The position numbers and the translations under genes were made by a program. Below are positions 46,030 to 55,918 of a DNA stretch of 64,000 nucleotides, in pieces. The stretch spans positions 1 to 64,000 of the forward strand of contig PBMR01000014.1 in the NCBI GenBank assembly GCA_002722735.1. Direction: 5' to 3'. This DNA is from Methanobacteriota archaeon (GTDB lineage Archaea; Thermoplasmatota; Poseidoniia; Poseidoniales; Thalassarchaeaceae). The stretch's first letter is position 1; each line of letters opens with the position of its first letter. The notes under the pieces are model-generated. The model saw only the letters and a list, made by a program, of their open reading frames with translations, was not told the origin of the DNA and did not search any database.

Positions 46030-47545
46030 GTCCGACCCCTCCCCCAAGACGGGCTGCATGCCTTTCTAGTCCGGATAGCAGCCGAAGATACCCGGTGCAG
46101 CGACAGAGGTTACCCTCTATCGCACGAGCCAGCTCTTGCTCCCCGCCACCTCCTCCGTTGAGGAAGTGAGAGAGGCCAGAGATCACCATCCCCGGAGAGC
46201 AGAAACCACACTGCACGCCTCCTTCGATGAGCATATCTTCCATCAGGTCATGCAACTCGCCATCCGGTGCGTAGACCCCTTCCACTGTGACTACCTCCCT
46301 CCCTTCGCATTCGACAGCCAATGTGAGGCAGGATTGGACCGCTCGGCCATCCAGAAGAACTGAGCAGGCACCGCACTCCCCCTCCTCACAAGCTATCTTG
46401 GTTCCAGTCAGATTCTCATCCTCGCGCAATAGGGCAACCAATGTAGCCCCAGCTGCGATGTTACGACGCATAGGCCCACCGTTCAGAGTGAAATTGACTT
46501 CGATATCCCCCTCTTGTAACTCAGCACTTGGTTGCGGCGTCATAGGTGGGAGCTCGCAGTTCGTCAATGCTGAGCCGGATTGGGTGATGGTCATTCGCTG
46601 CGGAGGCTCGTAACCGTTGAAGTCAGAATAACCCATGCGGGCGGCTATGCCATCCAGTGCTCGATGTGTCAGCACCTCGACAAGGTGGCGTCGATGTGCA
46701 GCAGAGCCACGCACATCATCAATCGGACTTGCTGCCTCTGCTGCCATTCGGGAGGCTCTGGAGTGTCCTTCTTTCGAGCCAAAGCCACCTTCTGCAAGCA
46801 GTTCAGCGACTTGGGGAACTAGTAGTGGGGTGGGTGCGACCGCACCCAGCGCCAGTGAAGAACGGCACAATCCGCCATCCCCATCCGGCTCGACGGCCAA
46901 GGTGATAGAGACGATGGAGATATCCTTGGCCGGACGGCGACAGTGTTTCTCGTAGGCGACCCATCCGGAGTCCGGGAAGATTGGCAGTTCCACAGCGACT
47001 AGCAATTCATCGGCGGCCAGTGCACAACGTCCGGGTCCGAGCCAGAATTCAGCAAGTGGGATGTGGCGTTCATCTACACTCCCATCCCGCCATCCCGCGC
47101 AAACAACTACTGCCTGATGCACGAGCAGCGGTCCGGCAGTATCGGCGGCCGGCGAGGCATTGACTAGGTTTCCTCCCAAGGTTGCCGCATGCCGGATTTG
47201 GAACGAAGCGAAGAGGTCGCAGGCAATCGCCAGCGCCGGTGCGTGAGCAGAGATCAGAGGGGATCGACGCATCTCTTCGATAGTTGTCAATGAACCGATA
47301 CGTAACATATCGCCGACTACTTCGATGCCACTCAGTTCGGAAACCGAACGCAGGCTTAGCAATGATTGCAAGCCCCCCTGCTCCGGGCTATCCAGCCAAC
47401 GCATCCGCATCCGCGGCATGAGGTCAGTCCCTCCGGCCCAAACCAGCGGTGGATATTCCTGAGTCGAAGATTCTGCGAGGTAGCGCACCGCGGCGCTCAA
47501 AGTGGCAGGGGCAATGTATCCGCTGATGCCCAGCTCCCAATCCAT
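46022..47545 (-). CDS. Molybdenum hydroxylase FAD subunit fused to 2Fe-2S subunit
   Basis: A 507-residue fusion of two normally separate subunits. Residues about 1-300 are the FAD-binding domain (WAGGTDLMPRMR, ATLGGNLVNASPAAD). Residues about 345-500 are the two-cluster 2Fe-2S domain: CEEGECGACSVLLDG...SC and QCGFCSPGM...GNLCRCTGY. Electrons would flow from Mo through the clusters to FAD. ATG 47545 has AAGGGGA upstream; GTG 47572 is the track start. Order FAD then Fe-S differs from the Fe-S-FAD-Mo order of eukaryotic xanthine dehydrogenase. Confidence 0.9.
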   Translation of the reverse strand: MDWELGISGYIAPATLSAAVRYLAESSTQEYPPLVWAGGTDLMPRMRMRWLDSPEQGGLQSLLSLRSVSELSGIEVVGDMLRIGSLTTIEEMRRSPLISAHAPALAIACDLFASFQIRHAATLGGNLVNASPAADTAGPLLVHQAVVVCAGWRDGSVDERHIPLAEFWLGPGRCALAADELLVAVELPIFPDSGWVAYEKHCRRPAKDISIVSITLAVEPDGDGGLCRSSLALGAVAPTPLLVPQVAELLAEGGFGSKEGHSRASRMAAEAASPIDDVRGSAAHRRHLVEVLTHRALDGIAARMGYSDFNGYEPPQRMTITQSGSALTNCELPPMTPQPSAELQEGDIEVNFTLNGGPMRRNIAAGATLVALLREDENLTGTKIACEEGECGACSVLLDGRAVQSCLTLAVECEGREVVTVEGVYAPDGELHDLMEDMLIEGGVQCGFCSPGMVISGLSHFLNGGGGGEQELARAIEGNLCRCTGYLRLLSGLERHAARLGGGVGLE

Positions 47546-47568
47546 CCTAGTTCCCCTTGCTTCAGGCC

Positions 47569-49665
47569 TCACAATGGTATTCGTTCCTGTCGCACCCCAT
47601 GACAGTCCCTCATAACGTCATAGACTTCTCCTACCGTGACTTCTGCCGCAGCCGCAGCGAGCATCGCTGGCATTACTGAGATGCCCGAATTCGCCGCTTG
47701 GCGCAACTCTTCCAACGCAGCCTCGACGGACCCATCATCCCGTCGAGTCTTACGTTCTGCCAGTTGCGCACTCTGGTGCGAAACGATTTCTCCACTCCAA
47801 GGATGCAGTTCAACTTGGGGCTCTTGAGTCGCATCGGGATGGAGATGCCGATTTACTCCGACCTGAGCCCTCTCTCCACTGGATATCGCTTCGGCCTCAG
47901 CAAACGCCTGGTATGCTAGTTTTGCCTTTAGTCCCCCATTGGCGACTTGGCTGACTACGCCTTCGGATCCCTCCAGCGCTTCTAATTCCTCGACCATAGC
48001 CTCCTCAAGTTGGTTTGTCAGCGTCTCGACGTACCAAGAACCAGCGAGTGGGTCTACTGTCTGTGTCACGCCAGTCTCCTCGGCTAGAATCTGCATCGTG
48101 CGCAGAGAAAGAAGGGTGGCTCGTTCGGAAGGTATGGTGAATGCCTCATCGAAGCAACACAGGGCCATTGTCTGAGTTCCTCCGAGAGCGCTTGCGAGAG
48201 CGAAGTATGAACTGCGGATGAGATTGTTCTCCGGCTCAAGGAAGGTGAGGCCACCCCCACCACCACCCGCCATCATTCGCAGGCGCATCACCTTCTCATC
48301 CTCACAGGCGAAGCGTTCCTTGAGCAATCGAGCCCAAAGGCGACGAGCAGCACGGAATTTCGCAATCTGCTCGAACAACAGACCATGGATGTCGAAGTTG
48401 AAGGATAGGCGACGAGCGACCTCGCTTGCCACCAATCCCCTTTCCTGTGCCTGTTGGATGTAAGTCAGGGCGAATGCGAAGGCCCAAGCTATCTCCTGCA
48501 CCGGATTTGCACCCGATTCACGCAGATGATATCCACACACACTCACCGGGCTTGCCTTGGGCATCTGCGTCACACAGTATTCGATTGAGTCAGTGACCAT
48601 GTTCAGGGCGGGTTCCACTGGTAGGAACCACGCCCCTCGGCCGACGTATTCCTTCAGCATGTCATTTTGCAGGGTCAGACGCAGCACTGCTGGATCCATG
48701 CCCCTGCGTCGGGCGAGTTCGCACATCATCGCCAGCAGGTAGGGAGCGGGGGCATTGATGGTCAGGGCGATGGAGACCTCATCGAGAGGGATTCCATCGA
48801 GGGCGAGATCGAGATCTTCGACGCTGTCGACAGCCATCCCAACCCGTCCGACCTCCCCCGCAGCCCGTGGATCGTCGGAATCCAATCCCATCTGGGTCGG
48901 TAGGTCGAAGGCGACATTGAGTGCATTCTGCCCTCTCTCGAAGAGGAATCTGAATCTTTCATTGGTCTCTTGTGGGGTCCCGAATCCAGCGTACTGGCGC
49001 ATTGTGAACATGCGGCCACGATACATCTCGGGATGGATGCCTCGAGTGAAGGGGTATTGACCCGGATTTCCGACTCTCCCAAAACCACCTGACTGCTCAA
49101 CGTCCTCGGGCCCATAAACAATCTTGATGGGCAGGCCAGATTCATGTACTGGCTCGGCCGCCTTAGCCGAATCCTTGCTATGTTTGACCTCGGTCCCAGG
49201 GGTATTGGAACCTCGGTCATTATCACTCGCACCAGCCCCCCTCAGTGGTCGGCCGAGTCGGTCACCGAGGGCGGTGAACCAGGTGATGACCGAGTGGAGG
49301 CTGGTAGACGATGGAAATACTTCGTTTATGCCCAGAGCGAGTAGAGCCTCCTCATCACGCTTGGGAATGGGACCACCAACCACCCACGCCTCAAGGTCTG
49401 GAATCGCTGACTGCAACAGTGGAGCCAATTGCTGACATAGGGGGAGATGAGCTCCAGAATGTATGGAGAGTCCGACAACCTGAACATCCTCGTCAGTAGC
49501 AATGCGGGCGATGGCCTCGACCTCGGCGTGCAGACCAGTGTAAATCACCTCGCAGCCGGCATTGCGCAGCGCCACTGCCAGCACTAGGCCTGCTCGGTCA
49601 TGCCCGTCTAGTCCCGGTTTGGCTAGTAAGACTCGCAGAGGTCCTTTCTCACAGTCGAGATCCAT
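47569..49665 (-). CDS. Cobalamin-dependent acyl-CoA mutase, B12 domain fused N-terminally
   Basis: A 698-residue mutase of the methylmalonyl-CoA mutase family. The B12-binding domain comes first (about residues 8-135): LLAKPGLDGHDRAG has the DxHxxG motif, then LSIHSGAH and VVGGPIP. The catalytic barrel follows (about 190-690): YPFTRGIHPEMYRGRMFTMRQYAGFG and NVAFDLPTQMG. Most methylmalonyl-CoA mutases have the opposite order and a Tyr where RGIHPEMY has His, so a different substrate is likely. The Iaa pathway needs a mutase for 2-aminophenylsuccinyl-CoA (IaaGH, two proteins in bacteria). ATG 49665 is chosen because the track ORF extends 89 residues into the thiolase gene; GTG 49683 is possible. 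Confidence 0.87.
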   Translation of the reverse strand: MDLDCEKGPLRVLLAKPGLDGHDRAGLVLAVALRNAGCEVIYTGLHAEVEAIARIATDEDVQVVGLSIHSGAHLPLCQQLAPLLQSAIPDLEAWVVGGPIPKRDEEALLALGINEVFPSSTSLHSVITWFTALGDRLGRPLRGAGASDNDRGSNTPGTEVKHSKDSAKAAEPVHESGLPIKIVYGPEDVEQSGGFGRVGNPGQYPFTRGIHPEMYRGRMFTMRQYAGFGTPQETNERFRFLFERGQNALNVAFDLPTQMGLDSDDPRAAGEVGRVGMAVDSVEDLDLALDGIPLDEVSIALTINAPAPYLLAMMCELARRRGMDPAVLRLTLQNDMLKEYVGRGAWFLPVEPALNMVTDSIEYCVTQMPKASPVSVCGYHLRESGANPVQEIAWAFAFALTYIQQAQERGLVASEVARRLSFNFDIHGLLFEQIAKFRAARRLWARLLKERFACEDEKVMRLRMMAGGGGGGLTFLEPENNLIRSSYFALASALGGTQTMALCCFDEAFTIPSERATLLSLRTMQILAEETGVTQTVDPLAGSWYVETLTNQLEEAMVEELEALEGSEGVVSQVANGGLKAKLAYQAFAEAEAISSGERAQVGVNRHLHPDATQEPQVELHPWSGEIVSHQSAQLAERKTRRDDGSVEAALEELRQAANSGISVMPAMLAAAAAEVTVGEVYDVMRDCHGVRQERIPL

Positions 49666-49676
49666 TGTTTTCGAAA

Positions 49677-50873
49677 TCAGCACTTCACCTCCACCACGAC
49701 AGCCATCGCCGAGTCTCCAGCTGCACAGCCGGAGAACAGGCCTAGCCCTCCACCGCCGAGAGTCAATTCTTCGATCAACTCGATAACTGCCCGCAATCCT
49801 GTCGGTGCTTGTGGATGGCCCCAGATGAGGGGGGAGCCATAGCGATTGACCGTCTCGGGTTGAAGGCCGAATTGACGACAGAAGTAGACATCGTTGATAG
49901 CAAATGGATTGTGAGTCTTGATGCCAGCACAATCCTCGATAGTGATTCCAGCAGAATCCAAGGCATCCTGTGCCGCGGGAACAGCAGCCATCGGCATTAG
50001 CCCCTTGTCCACACGAGCGGTTCCAAAGGAACGCACTCGAATGCTGACTCCTGAATCACTGCTCAACTCCTTGGCCCGTTCCTCTGTGCACATCACTAGG
50101 CCAACATTGCCATCCGCTGGGTGAGTCTGCGCTCCGAAAGTCACCACCCCTCCTTCGACGACCGGGCGAAGGTTGGCCAACCCATCTTCTGTGGTTGGGT
50201 GCACTCCTTCATCCTGCTCGAGGGTGCCAATGGTGCGGCGCCCTCGACGTAGTTCGACTGGAACCATGTAGCGGTGCTGAAAGGCGCAGTCATCAGCAAG
50301 TGAATCCTCGTATTGCGAATAGCGCAGCAGAGTCATTGCATCTTGTTCTTCGCGGCTGATGCCTTCCTTGGAGGCCACATTTTCTGCTGTTGAAACCATC
50401 GCCCCCCCCGCCCAGGGGTCACGACCGAAATTGTCCCACACCGGGTCCTCTGCTATTCCCTTGCCACCCGGGCCACTGGGGTCGGGATAGTAGATGTGAG
50501 GGCCGTTGCTAGTGCGGTCAGCGGCGATGTTGAGAAGGCTCTCATACTGGCCACACTCGACTTCTTGCGCTGCAATTGATAGCATGCGCACAGATGTGGC
50601 GCAGGCTTGTGAGACGGTCGGTCCAGTGATGTTGGGGGCTCCGAGCATTCCCGCGACCCACGGGGCACCGTAAAATGAGGCATTCTGAGGTACGGTAATA
50701 CCGAGCACCAATCCATCGAAACCGGCTGGATTGATTTCACGCGCGGCCAGAGCCGCAGAACCAATCTCAGCTGCTAACTCCAATGAGTGGCGTTGGCCCA
50801 GACTGCCTTGCCAGCGGGCGAAGGGGGTGCTCCAATAGGCACCGTAGGGGATGAAGACTTTCTCGTATGGCAC
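49677..50873 (-). CDS. Thiolase (SCP2/lipid-transfer type)
   Basis: A 398-residue thiolase-fold protein. Catalytic Cys is in SQACATSVRM, His in SPLIWGHPQAPTG and a second Cys in LFSGCAAGDSAMA. THNPFAINDVYF supplies the conserved Asn/His segment. It would cleave the 3-oxoacyl-CoA, 3-(2-aminophenyl)-3-oxopropionyl-CoA, to 2-aminobenzoyl-CoA and acetyl-CoA. GTG 50873 is preceded by GAGGAGGAATAGG, an excellent ribosome site; the track start TTG 50888 lies in that site. Confidence 0.88.
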   Translation of the reverse strand: MPYEKVFIPYGAYWSTPFARWQGSLGQRHSLELAAEIGSAALAAREINPAGFDGLVLGITVPQNASFYGAPWVAGMLGAPNITGPTVSQACATSVRMLSIAAQEVECGQYESLLNIAADRTSNGPHIYYPDPSGPGGKGIAEDPVWDNFGRDPWAGGAMVSTAENVASKEGISREEQDAMTLLRYSQYEDSLADDCAFQHRYMVPVELRRGRRTIGTLEQDEGVHPTTEDGLANLRPVVEGGVVTFGAQTHPADGNVGLVMCTEERAKELSSDSGVSIRVRSFGTARVDKGLMPMAAVPAAQDALDSAGITIEDCAGIKTHNPFAINDVYFCRQFGLQPETVNRYGSPLIWGHPQAPTGLRAVIELIEELTLGGGGLGLFSGCAAGDSAMAVVVEVKC

Positions 50874-50884
50874 CCTATTCCTCC

Positions 50885-52048
50885 TCAAAGCCCTAGCTCA
50901 CGCGCCACCGAGAGCAGTAATATCTCGGAAGTTCCACCTCCGAAGAGTGTGAACCACGAATCGCGAAGTATTCTCTCGACTGGATATTCGGTCGAGTATC
51001 CATAGGAAGCGAGGGTCCGCATGGCCGCCTGACTAGTGGCGAGCGCGGCCTCGGAAGCCTTCCATTTGGCCATGCAAGCACGACCTATGAGCCCCAAATC
51101 ATCTCCGGAGGGGGGAGATTCTCCCGAAGTCGCTAGCTCGGCTCTTCTCGCCACATCATCGACGAGAACTCGTGCCGCTTCAAGCTCAGTCGCCACTTCG
51201 GCTAGGCGTAGTCGAGTGGCTTGGAACTTGGCAAGAGGGCGGCCGAACTGCTCCCTCTCCCCGGCATAGTTGAGGGCCTCTTCCAGAGCCGCTCGCCCCA
51301 AACCGAGAGCTAGAGCAGCGGTTTGGATGCGAATCTCGACTAGAATCTCACGTAGTGCGCTCATTCCTTCGCCGAGTGGGACTAGAACCCTCTCTTGCGG
51401 TACGACAACGTCCTCAAGGAAGAGCTCGCATGTCACAGATCCCCTCACGCCCAGTTTGTCCAATTGGCGACCCAAGGTGACTCCTTGTTGGTCAGCAAGC
51501 ACGAGGAAAGCACCCAACTCCCCCTCATTGTCTCCACGGGCAAAGACGGTGAAGAAATCAGCCACAGGGGCTGAAGTGACCCATGTCTTCTGGCCGTTGA
51601 GTGTGAATTCCCCTGAATCAGAGCGGTTTGCTCGGGTGGACATGGAGCGCAGGTCAGAACCTGAATTTGGCTCGGTCATGCAGATAACGCCAATTGCTTT
51701 ACCAGCAATTGCCGGTTCAAACCATGTGGAACGGATATCGGCATCACCACAGCGATAGAGGAAGTGAGTCCCCATTAGGGATTGCATCAGACAAGCAGCT
51801 CCAAGACTGCCTGAGCCCCACGAAATCTCCTCGATCGCAGTGGCAAGGGCACGCATACCTAGGCCACTTCCACCCACATCTTCGGGATATCGCAGTCCGA
51901 AACAACCAATCTCACCCGCTTTGGACCAGAGCTCTTGAGGAAACGAATCATCCGAATCGATAGCCGCAGCCTGCGGCCTCACCTCATTAGCTGCGAAATC
52001 TTGGAATAGGCTGCGAATCTGCCCCAGAACCTCATCATCGCCGTGCAC
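50885..52048 (-). CDS. Acyl-CoA dehydrogenase family protein, probably decarboxylating
   Basis: A 387-residue FAD flavoprotein with the usual three domains. CMTEPNSGSDL is the FAD/substrate loop, TWVTSAPVAD and GVRGS the beta domain, and REQFGRPLAKFQ the helical domain. At the C-terminus, LFGGGTSEI has Gly where most family members have the catalytic Glu (YEGTSEI). The base may lie elsewhere, as in isovaleryl-CoA dehydrogenase, or decarboxylation may drive the reaction. The Iaa pathway needs oxidative decarboxylation of 2-aminobenzylmalonyl-CoA to 2-aminocinnamoyl-CoA, which fits. GTG 52048 follows GGGAGGGGGA; the track start at 52135 overlaps the hydantoinase gene. Confidence 0.88.
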   Translation of the reverse strand: MHGDDEVLGQIRSLFQDFAANEVRPQAAAIDSDDSFPQELWSKAGEIGCFGLRYPEDVGGSGLGMRALATAIEEISWGSGSLGAACLMQSLMGTHFLYRCGDADIRSTWFEPAIAGKAIGVICMTEPNSGSDLRSMSTRANRSDSGEFTLNGQKTWVTSAPVADFFTVFARGDNEGELGAFLVLADQQGVTLGRQLDKLGVRGSVTCELFLEDVVVPQERVLVPLGEGMSALREILVEIRIQTAALALGLGRAALEEALNYAGEREQFGRPLAKFQATRLRLAEVATELEAARVLVDDVARRAELATSGESPPSGDDLGLIGRACMAKWKASEAALATSQAAMRTLASYGYSTEYPVERILRDSWFTLFGGGTSEILLLSVARELGL

Positions 52049-52064
52049 TCCCGGTCCCCCTCCC

Positions 52065-53810
52065 TCATGCCCCTCTTCGCTTGGCTTTCTGTGCTTTGCG
52101 CCGAGAACGACGCTCAGAGATGCTGCCCGCAGCATCGATTATTCCTTCAGAATCGAGCACTACGCCATAATCCTCGCTAGCCCGTGTGCTGCTGATGTAA
52201 CCTCGTTCAAGATCAGCGGCGACCAACTCCAACTCTCGATCCAGTGGATTGCCAAAACCCCCCCCTCCCGCGGCGTCCATAGTCACGACATCACCGGGTT
52301 GAAGTTGGGTCAATCCATACGGGTCACCAGCCTCATTATTGACAGAGAAGTGTGCCAGACCACCAGAACATCCACCGTTCAGACCCTCGGGCGGTAATTG
52401 GAATCGACCCGATTGAAGTCCCATATTGACAGGTCCGCTGAGTGCCGATTCCCCCTCAGGAACGCGGAAGACGACTCTACGTCCAAGGCCGCCACGCTGT
52501 TTGCCCGCCCCTCCAGAATCAGGTAGAAGTTGACGGCACTCGATATGAAGCGGAGTCTCACTCTCAAGGATCTCAACCGGTGTGTTGGCGCCATTGGCCG
52601 GGAAGATGAAGCAATGCCCCCCATCTTCGCCCTGACTGGCACCCATGCCACCACCACGAATGATTACAGTGTGCCATGGAACGCCCACGTGGTCCTTGCC
52701 ATAGAAGACGTTCATCGTCGCCGGTGTTCCTCCGCTAGCGGCGAGAACCCGGTCCGGTAGAGCCGGAGAGAGAGCGCGATAGACAACCTCGGTGAGAAAA
52801 TGCCCAATCTGCATCCTTGCGGCGACAGCGGCGGGGAAGTGGCAGTTGACGACGCTCCCCTCGGGGGCTATGAGTCGAATCGGTGCTGCAGAACCATGGT
52901 TGTTCGGGACTTCGGGATCGAACATCGACTTGAGGGCCATGAACACGTAGGCGTAGGTGAAATTGTATACCACATTCCCGCCCCATCTGACTTCAGCTGA
53001 TGAGCCACTGAGGTCGACAGTAATCTCATCACCACTAACTTCGATGCTTGCAGCGATTGTCAGATTGGGCTCCTCGGGCCTCTGTTCAATCTCGACAGAG
53101 GAGGTGTAAATTCCGTCAGCCAGTTCAGTTATTGAAGCACGCATGCTGGCTTCTGTGCGCTCGATGATCTCATCGGCTAGATCATCCAGGGAATCGAGTT
53201 TGTAGTCGGAGAGTAGCTTGCATACCTGAATGGCGCAGACATGGTTCGCTGCGGTCTGCGAGCGAATGTCACCGACGATTTCGTCCGGAGTGCGGACGTT
53301 CCAACGAATCATATCGAGGACTTCTTCGTTGAGTTTCCCGCCCGCATAGAGTTTGACGAGGGGAATGAAGAGACCCTCCTCGAAGACGTCCCGGTTGTCC
53401 GAGGCGACCCGCCCCCCTATATCGGAATGGTGGAAGACACAGGCCGTGAACCCGACCAATTGTTCGTGGTGGAAGATTGGTGAGAGCACGCAGACGTCGT
53501 TGAGATGGCCAGCGAGTGCCCAAGGGTCGTTGGTGATGAAAACATCCCCGGGCTGGAGCTCAGATGTGACGAACTTTTCGACGATACTCTTGATGCCCAG
53601 AGCCATGGCACCAGATTGACCGGGTGTGGCGAGAGTTCCTTGCGCCAACTCGCGCCCTTGACGGTCAGTGAACATGCACGTGTAGTCATGGGCATCGCGC
53701 AAGAGGGATGAGAAAGCCGTACGCGCGACAGTCACGTCAGCCTCGTCAACGATGGAGATGAGGCGTCGCCAGAGGATTTCCAGCGTGATTGGGTCGAACC
53801 TCTCGCTCAC
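52065..53810 (-). CDS. Hydantoinase/oxoprolinase B-type subunit
   Basis: The 581-residue metal-dependent subunit of an ATP-driven cyclic amide hydrolase. Typical segments are DAHDYTCMFTD, QPGDVFITNDPW, VFHHSDIGG and GGHCFIFPANG, plus DAAGGGGFGNPLDRE at the end. In the Iaa pathway the two hydantoinase-like proteins open the lactam ring of the oxindole to give an aminophenylsuccinyl product. The GTG start overlaps the stop of the A subunit as GTGA, so the two are coupled. N-methylhydantoinase, oxoprolinase or acetone carboxylase roles are less likely given the operon. Confidence 0.9.
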   Translation of the reverse strand: MSERFDPITLEILWRRLISIVDEADVTVARTAFSSLLRDAHDYTCMFTDRQGRELAQGTLATPGQSGAMALGIKSIVEKFVTSELQPGDVFITNDPWALAGHLNDVCVLSPIFHHEQLVGFTACVFHHSDIGGRVASDNRDVFEEGLFIPLVKLYAGGKLNEEVLDMIRWNVRTPDEIVGDIRSQTAANHVCAIQVCKLLSDYKLDSLDDLADEIIERTEASMRASITELADGIYTSSVEIEQRPEEPNLTIAASIEVSGDEITVDLSGSSAEVRWGGNVVYNFTYAYVFMALKSMFDPEVPNNHGSAAPIRLIAPEGSVVNCHFPAAVAARMQIGHFLTEVVYRALSPALPDRVLAASGGTPATMNVFYGKDHVGVPWHTVIIRGGGMGASQGEDGGHCFIFPANGANTPVEILESETPLHIECRQLLPDSGGAGKQRGGLGRRVVFRVPEGESALSGPVNMGLQSGRFQLPPEGLNGGCSGGLAHFSVNNEAGDPYGLTQLQPGDVVTMDAAGGGGFGNPLDRELELVAADLERGYISSTRASEDYGVVLDSEGIIDAAGSISERRSRRKAQKAKRRGA

Positions 53811-55918
53811 TCCCCCATCACCTCCGTGAGGTCACACCAGAGGAAACCGTACTCATCGACTTCCACCATGGCTCCAGATGGGACGATGAGGGTCGACTCA
53901 CTCTCTTCGACAATAGCAGGCCCATGAAAGGAGTCACCAGGAGTGAGGTGGTGCCGATCCCAGACCTGATGGGGGATGAAATCCTCGCTATGCTCCGAAA
54001 AGGCGAGACGTTCCCCCTTGAGTGCCTGTGGATGGGTCTCTACAGAGATTTCTGAGGAAGGTAGGTCGAGTAGCTTCACCGGTAGGCTCGAACGCAGGCG
54101 CAGATTGACCAACTCGAGCGGCGTGTCTGGGTAGGTGCGCCCATAGAGTCGCTCGTAAATGACATCGAAAAGATTCCTAATCCCCTCTGTTCCGATGGTT
54201 GCAAGGTCGCCGGAAGGCAAGGGAACGTTGGTCTCGGAGCCCTGGCCGATAAAGCGTGCGTCCAAGGAGCGTGAATGCGTGACTCCCTCCTCACCAGCAT
54301 CGAGTCCAAGCGCTATCTCACCCTCCTTTCCCAATTGCTCGAAGATCCCATCTACCCGCTTGAGGTCAATCTCAGATAGAGCGACCTTGTGACTTCGAGC
54401 GGTGTCGAAGGCGCGTGGAGCGGTGAAGAAGCCCAGTGCCGAACCCACTCCTGCATGTGGTGGGATGACCACTCGGCTAGCTCCAATCTTCTGTGCCAGA
54501 CCTGCGGCATGGACCGGTCCCGCCCCTCCGAAGGCAGCCAATGTAACCGTCACGGGATCACCCCCCTTCTCTGCGATGTGAGTCTTCGCTGCGGCAGCCA
54601 TTGTCTCATTGATCATGTCGTGAATCCCCCATGCCGCTTGGACCAAGCTGATTCCCAATGGTACAGCGATGCATTCTTCGATCCCTAGTCGAGCTGCTTC
54701 GATGTCAAGTTGCATCGTCCCCCCGAGGAAATGGTCGGCATCGAGGTAGCCCAGAACTAGATCAGCATCGGTGACGGTAGGCTGGCTGCCCCCCTGTCCA
54801 TAGCAACAGGGCCCCGGTTCCGCACCCGCGCTCTCCGGTCCAACCTGCAATGTCCCCATTCGGCCGATTCTGGCGATGCTCCCCCCTCCAGCCCCAATCT
54901 CCATCAGGTCAACGACCGGAACTTGGATCTTCAGTCCACTACCGCGCATGAATCGCTGTACCCGCCCGACCTCGAAGGTCGGCACGACCCCAGCCACGCC
55001 ATCTTGGATGAGACATGATTTCGCCGTGGTACCCCCCATATCGAAGCAGAACATCTCAGAGATGTCGAAGAGGCGTCCGTAATACTGGCCAGCGATGACT
55101 GCTGCTGTGGGCCCCGACTCAATGATGCGCACTGGGTGTTCGGCCGCTGTCTCCACACTAGTGATCCCACCACTGGAGAGCATGATGAACAGCCTTCCAG
55201 AGAACCCGATTTCTTCCAATCGAGAAGACAGGCAAGTCAGGTATTCCTCTGTCAGCGGTTTGACATAGGCATTCGTAACGGTGGTGCTGGTACGTTCGAA
55301 CTCCCTAATCTGAGGCAACACGTCGTAGGAAATGGAAAAGGGGATTCCCGGAGCGATTTCGGTGATGAGGGACTTTAGCTCCTGCTCGTGCACGGGGTTG
55401 GCGTAGGAGTTGAGTAGGCAGACGGCAATTGAGTCGACCTGCCGGTCGAGCAATCCGTTGATCGCCTGTCGGGCCTGCTCTGTTTCGAGTGGGGTGAGAA
55501 TAGAGCCGTCCGCAGTCACCCTCTCATCTACCTCGACGCGCAACTCACGTGGCACGAGTGGCAGGGGAAACTCGGCCATGATGTCAAATGGCGCGTAGCG
55601 AATCTCGCGCCCCAGTTCGAGTATGTCTCTGAAGCCTTTGGTTGTAATCAGGCCAGTCCGTGCTCCCTTGCGCTCGATGATCGCATTGATGACTAGGGTC
55701 GTGCCATGTATCAGTTCGTCTAGCTTGGAGACGAAACCAGGTTCCTCGATATCGATCTGCTCCATTCCCTTGACCACTGCGTCAGACGGGTTTGAGGGAG
55801 TCGTCAGGCATTTGTGGATGGTCAACTCACCAGTCTCTTCGTCAAGCAGGACAAAGTCAGTGAAGGTGCCCCCCACATCGACTCCGAGCCGCTGCTTGAG
55901 CGCCCCCCTTTCACTCAC
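53807..55918 (-). CDS. Hydantoinase/oxoprolinase A-type subunit (ATPase)
   Basis: The 703-residue ATP-binding partner. GVDVGGTFTDFVLLDEETGE at the N-terminus is the phosphate loop of the ASKHA fold. LIHGTTLVINAI, CFDMGGTTAKSCL and LAAFGGAGPVHAAGLA follow as in HyuA. It would phosphorylate the amide so the B subunit can hydrolyse it. The GTG start overlaps the IorB stop as GTGA. Full length and intact motifs indicate a working gene. Confidence 0.92.
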   Translation of the reverse strand: MSERGALKQRLGVDVGGTFTDFVLLDEETGELTIHKCLTTPSNPSDAVVKGMEQIDIEEPGFVSKLDELIHGTTLVINAIIERKGARTGLITTKGFRDILELGREIRYAPFDIMAEFPLPLVPRELRVEVDERVTADGSILTPLETEQARQAINGLLDRQVDSIAVCLLNSYANPVHEQELKSLITEIAPGIPFSISYDVLPQIREFERTSTTVTNAYVKPLTEEYLTCLSSRLEEIGFSGRLFIMLSSGGITSVETAAEHPVRIIESGPTAAVIAGQYYGRLFDISEMFCFDMGGTTAKSCLIQDGVAGVVPTFEVGRVQRFMRGSGLKIQVPVVDLMEIGAGGGSIARIGRMGTLQVGPESAGAEPGPCCYGQGGSQPTVTDADLVLGYLDADHFLGGTMQLDIEAARLGIEECIAVPLGISLVQAAWGIHDMINETMAAAAKTHIAEKGGDPVTVTLAAFGGAGPVHAAGLAQKIGASRVVIPPHAGVGSALGFFTAPRAFDTARSHKVALSEIDLKRVDGIFEQLGKEGEIALGLDAGEEGVTHSRSLDARFIGQGSETNVPLPSGDLATIGTEGIRNLFDVIYERLYGRTYPDTPLELVNLRLRSSLPVKLLDLPSSEISVETHPQALKGERLAFSEHSEDFIPHQVWDRHHLTPGDSFHGPAIVEESESTLIVPSGAMVEVDEYGFLWCDLTEVMGE

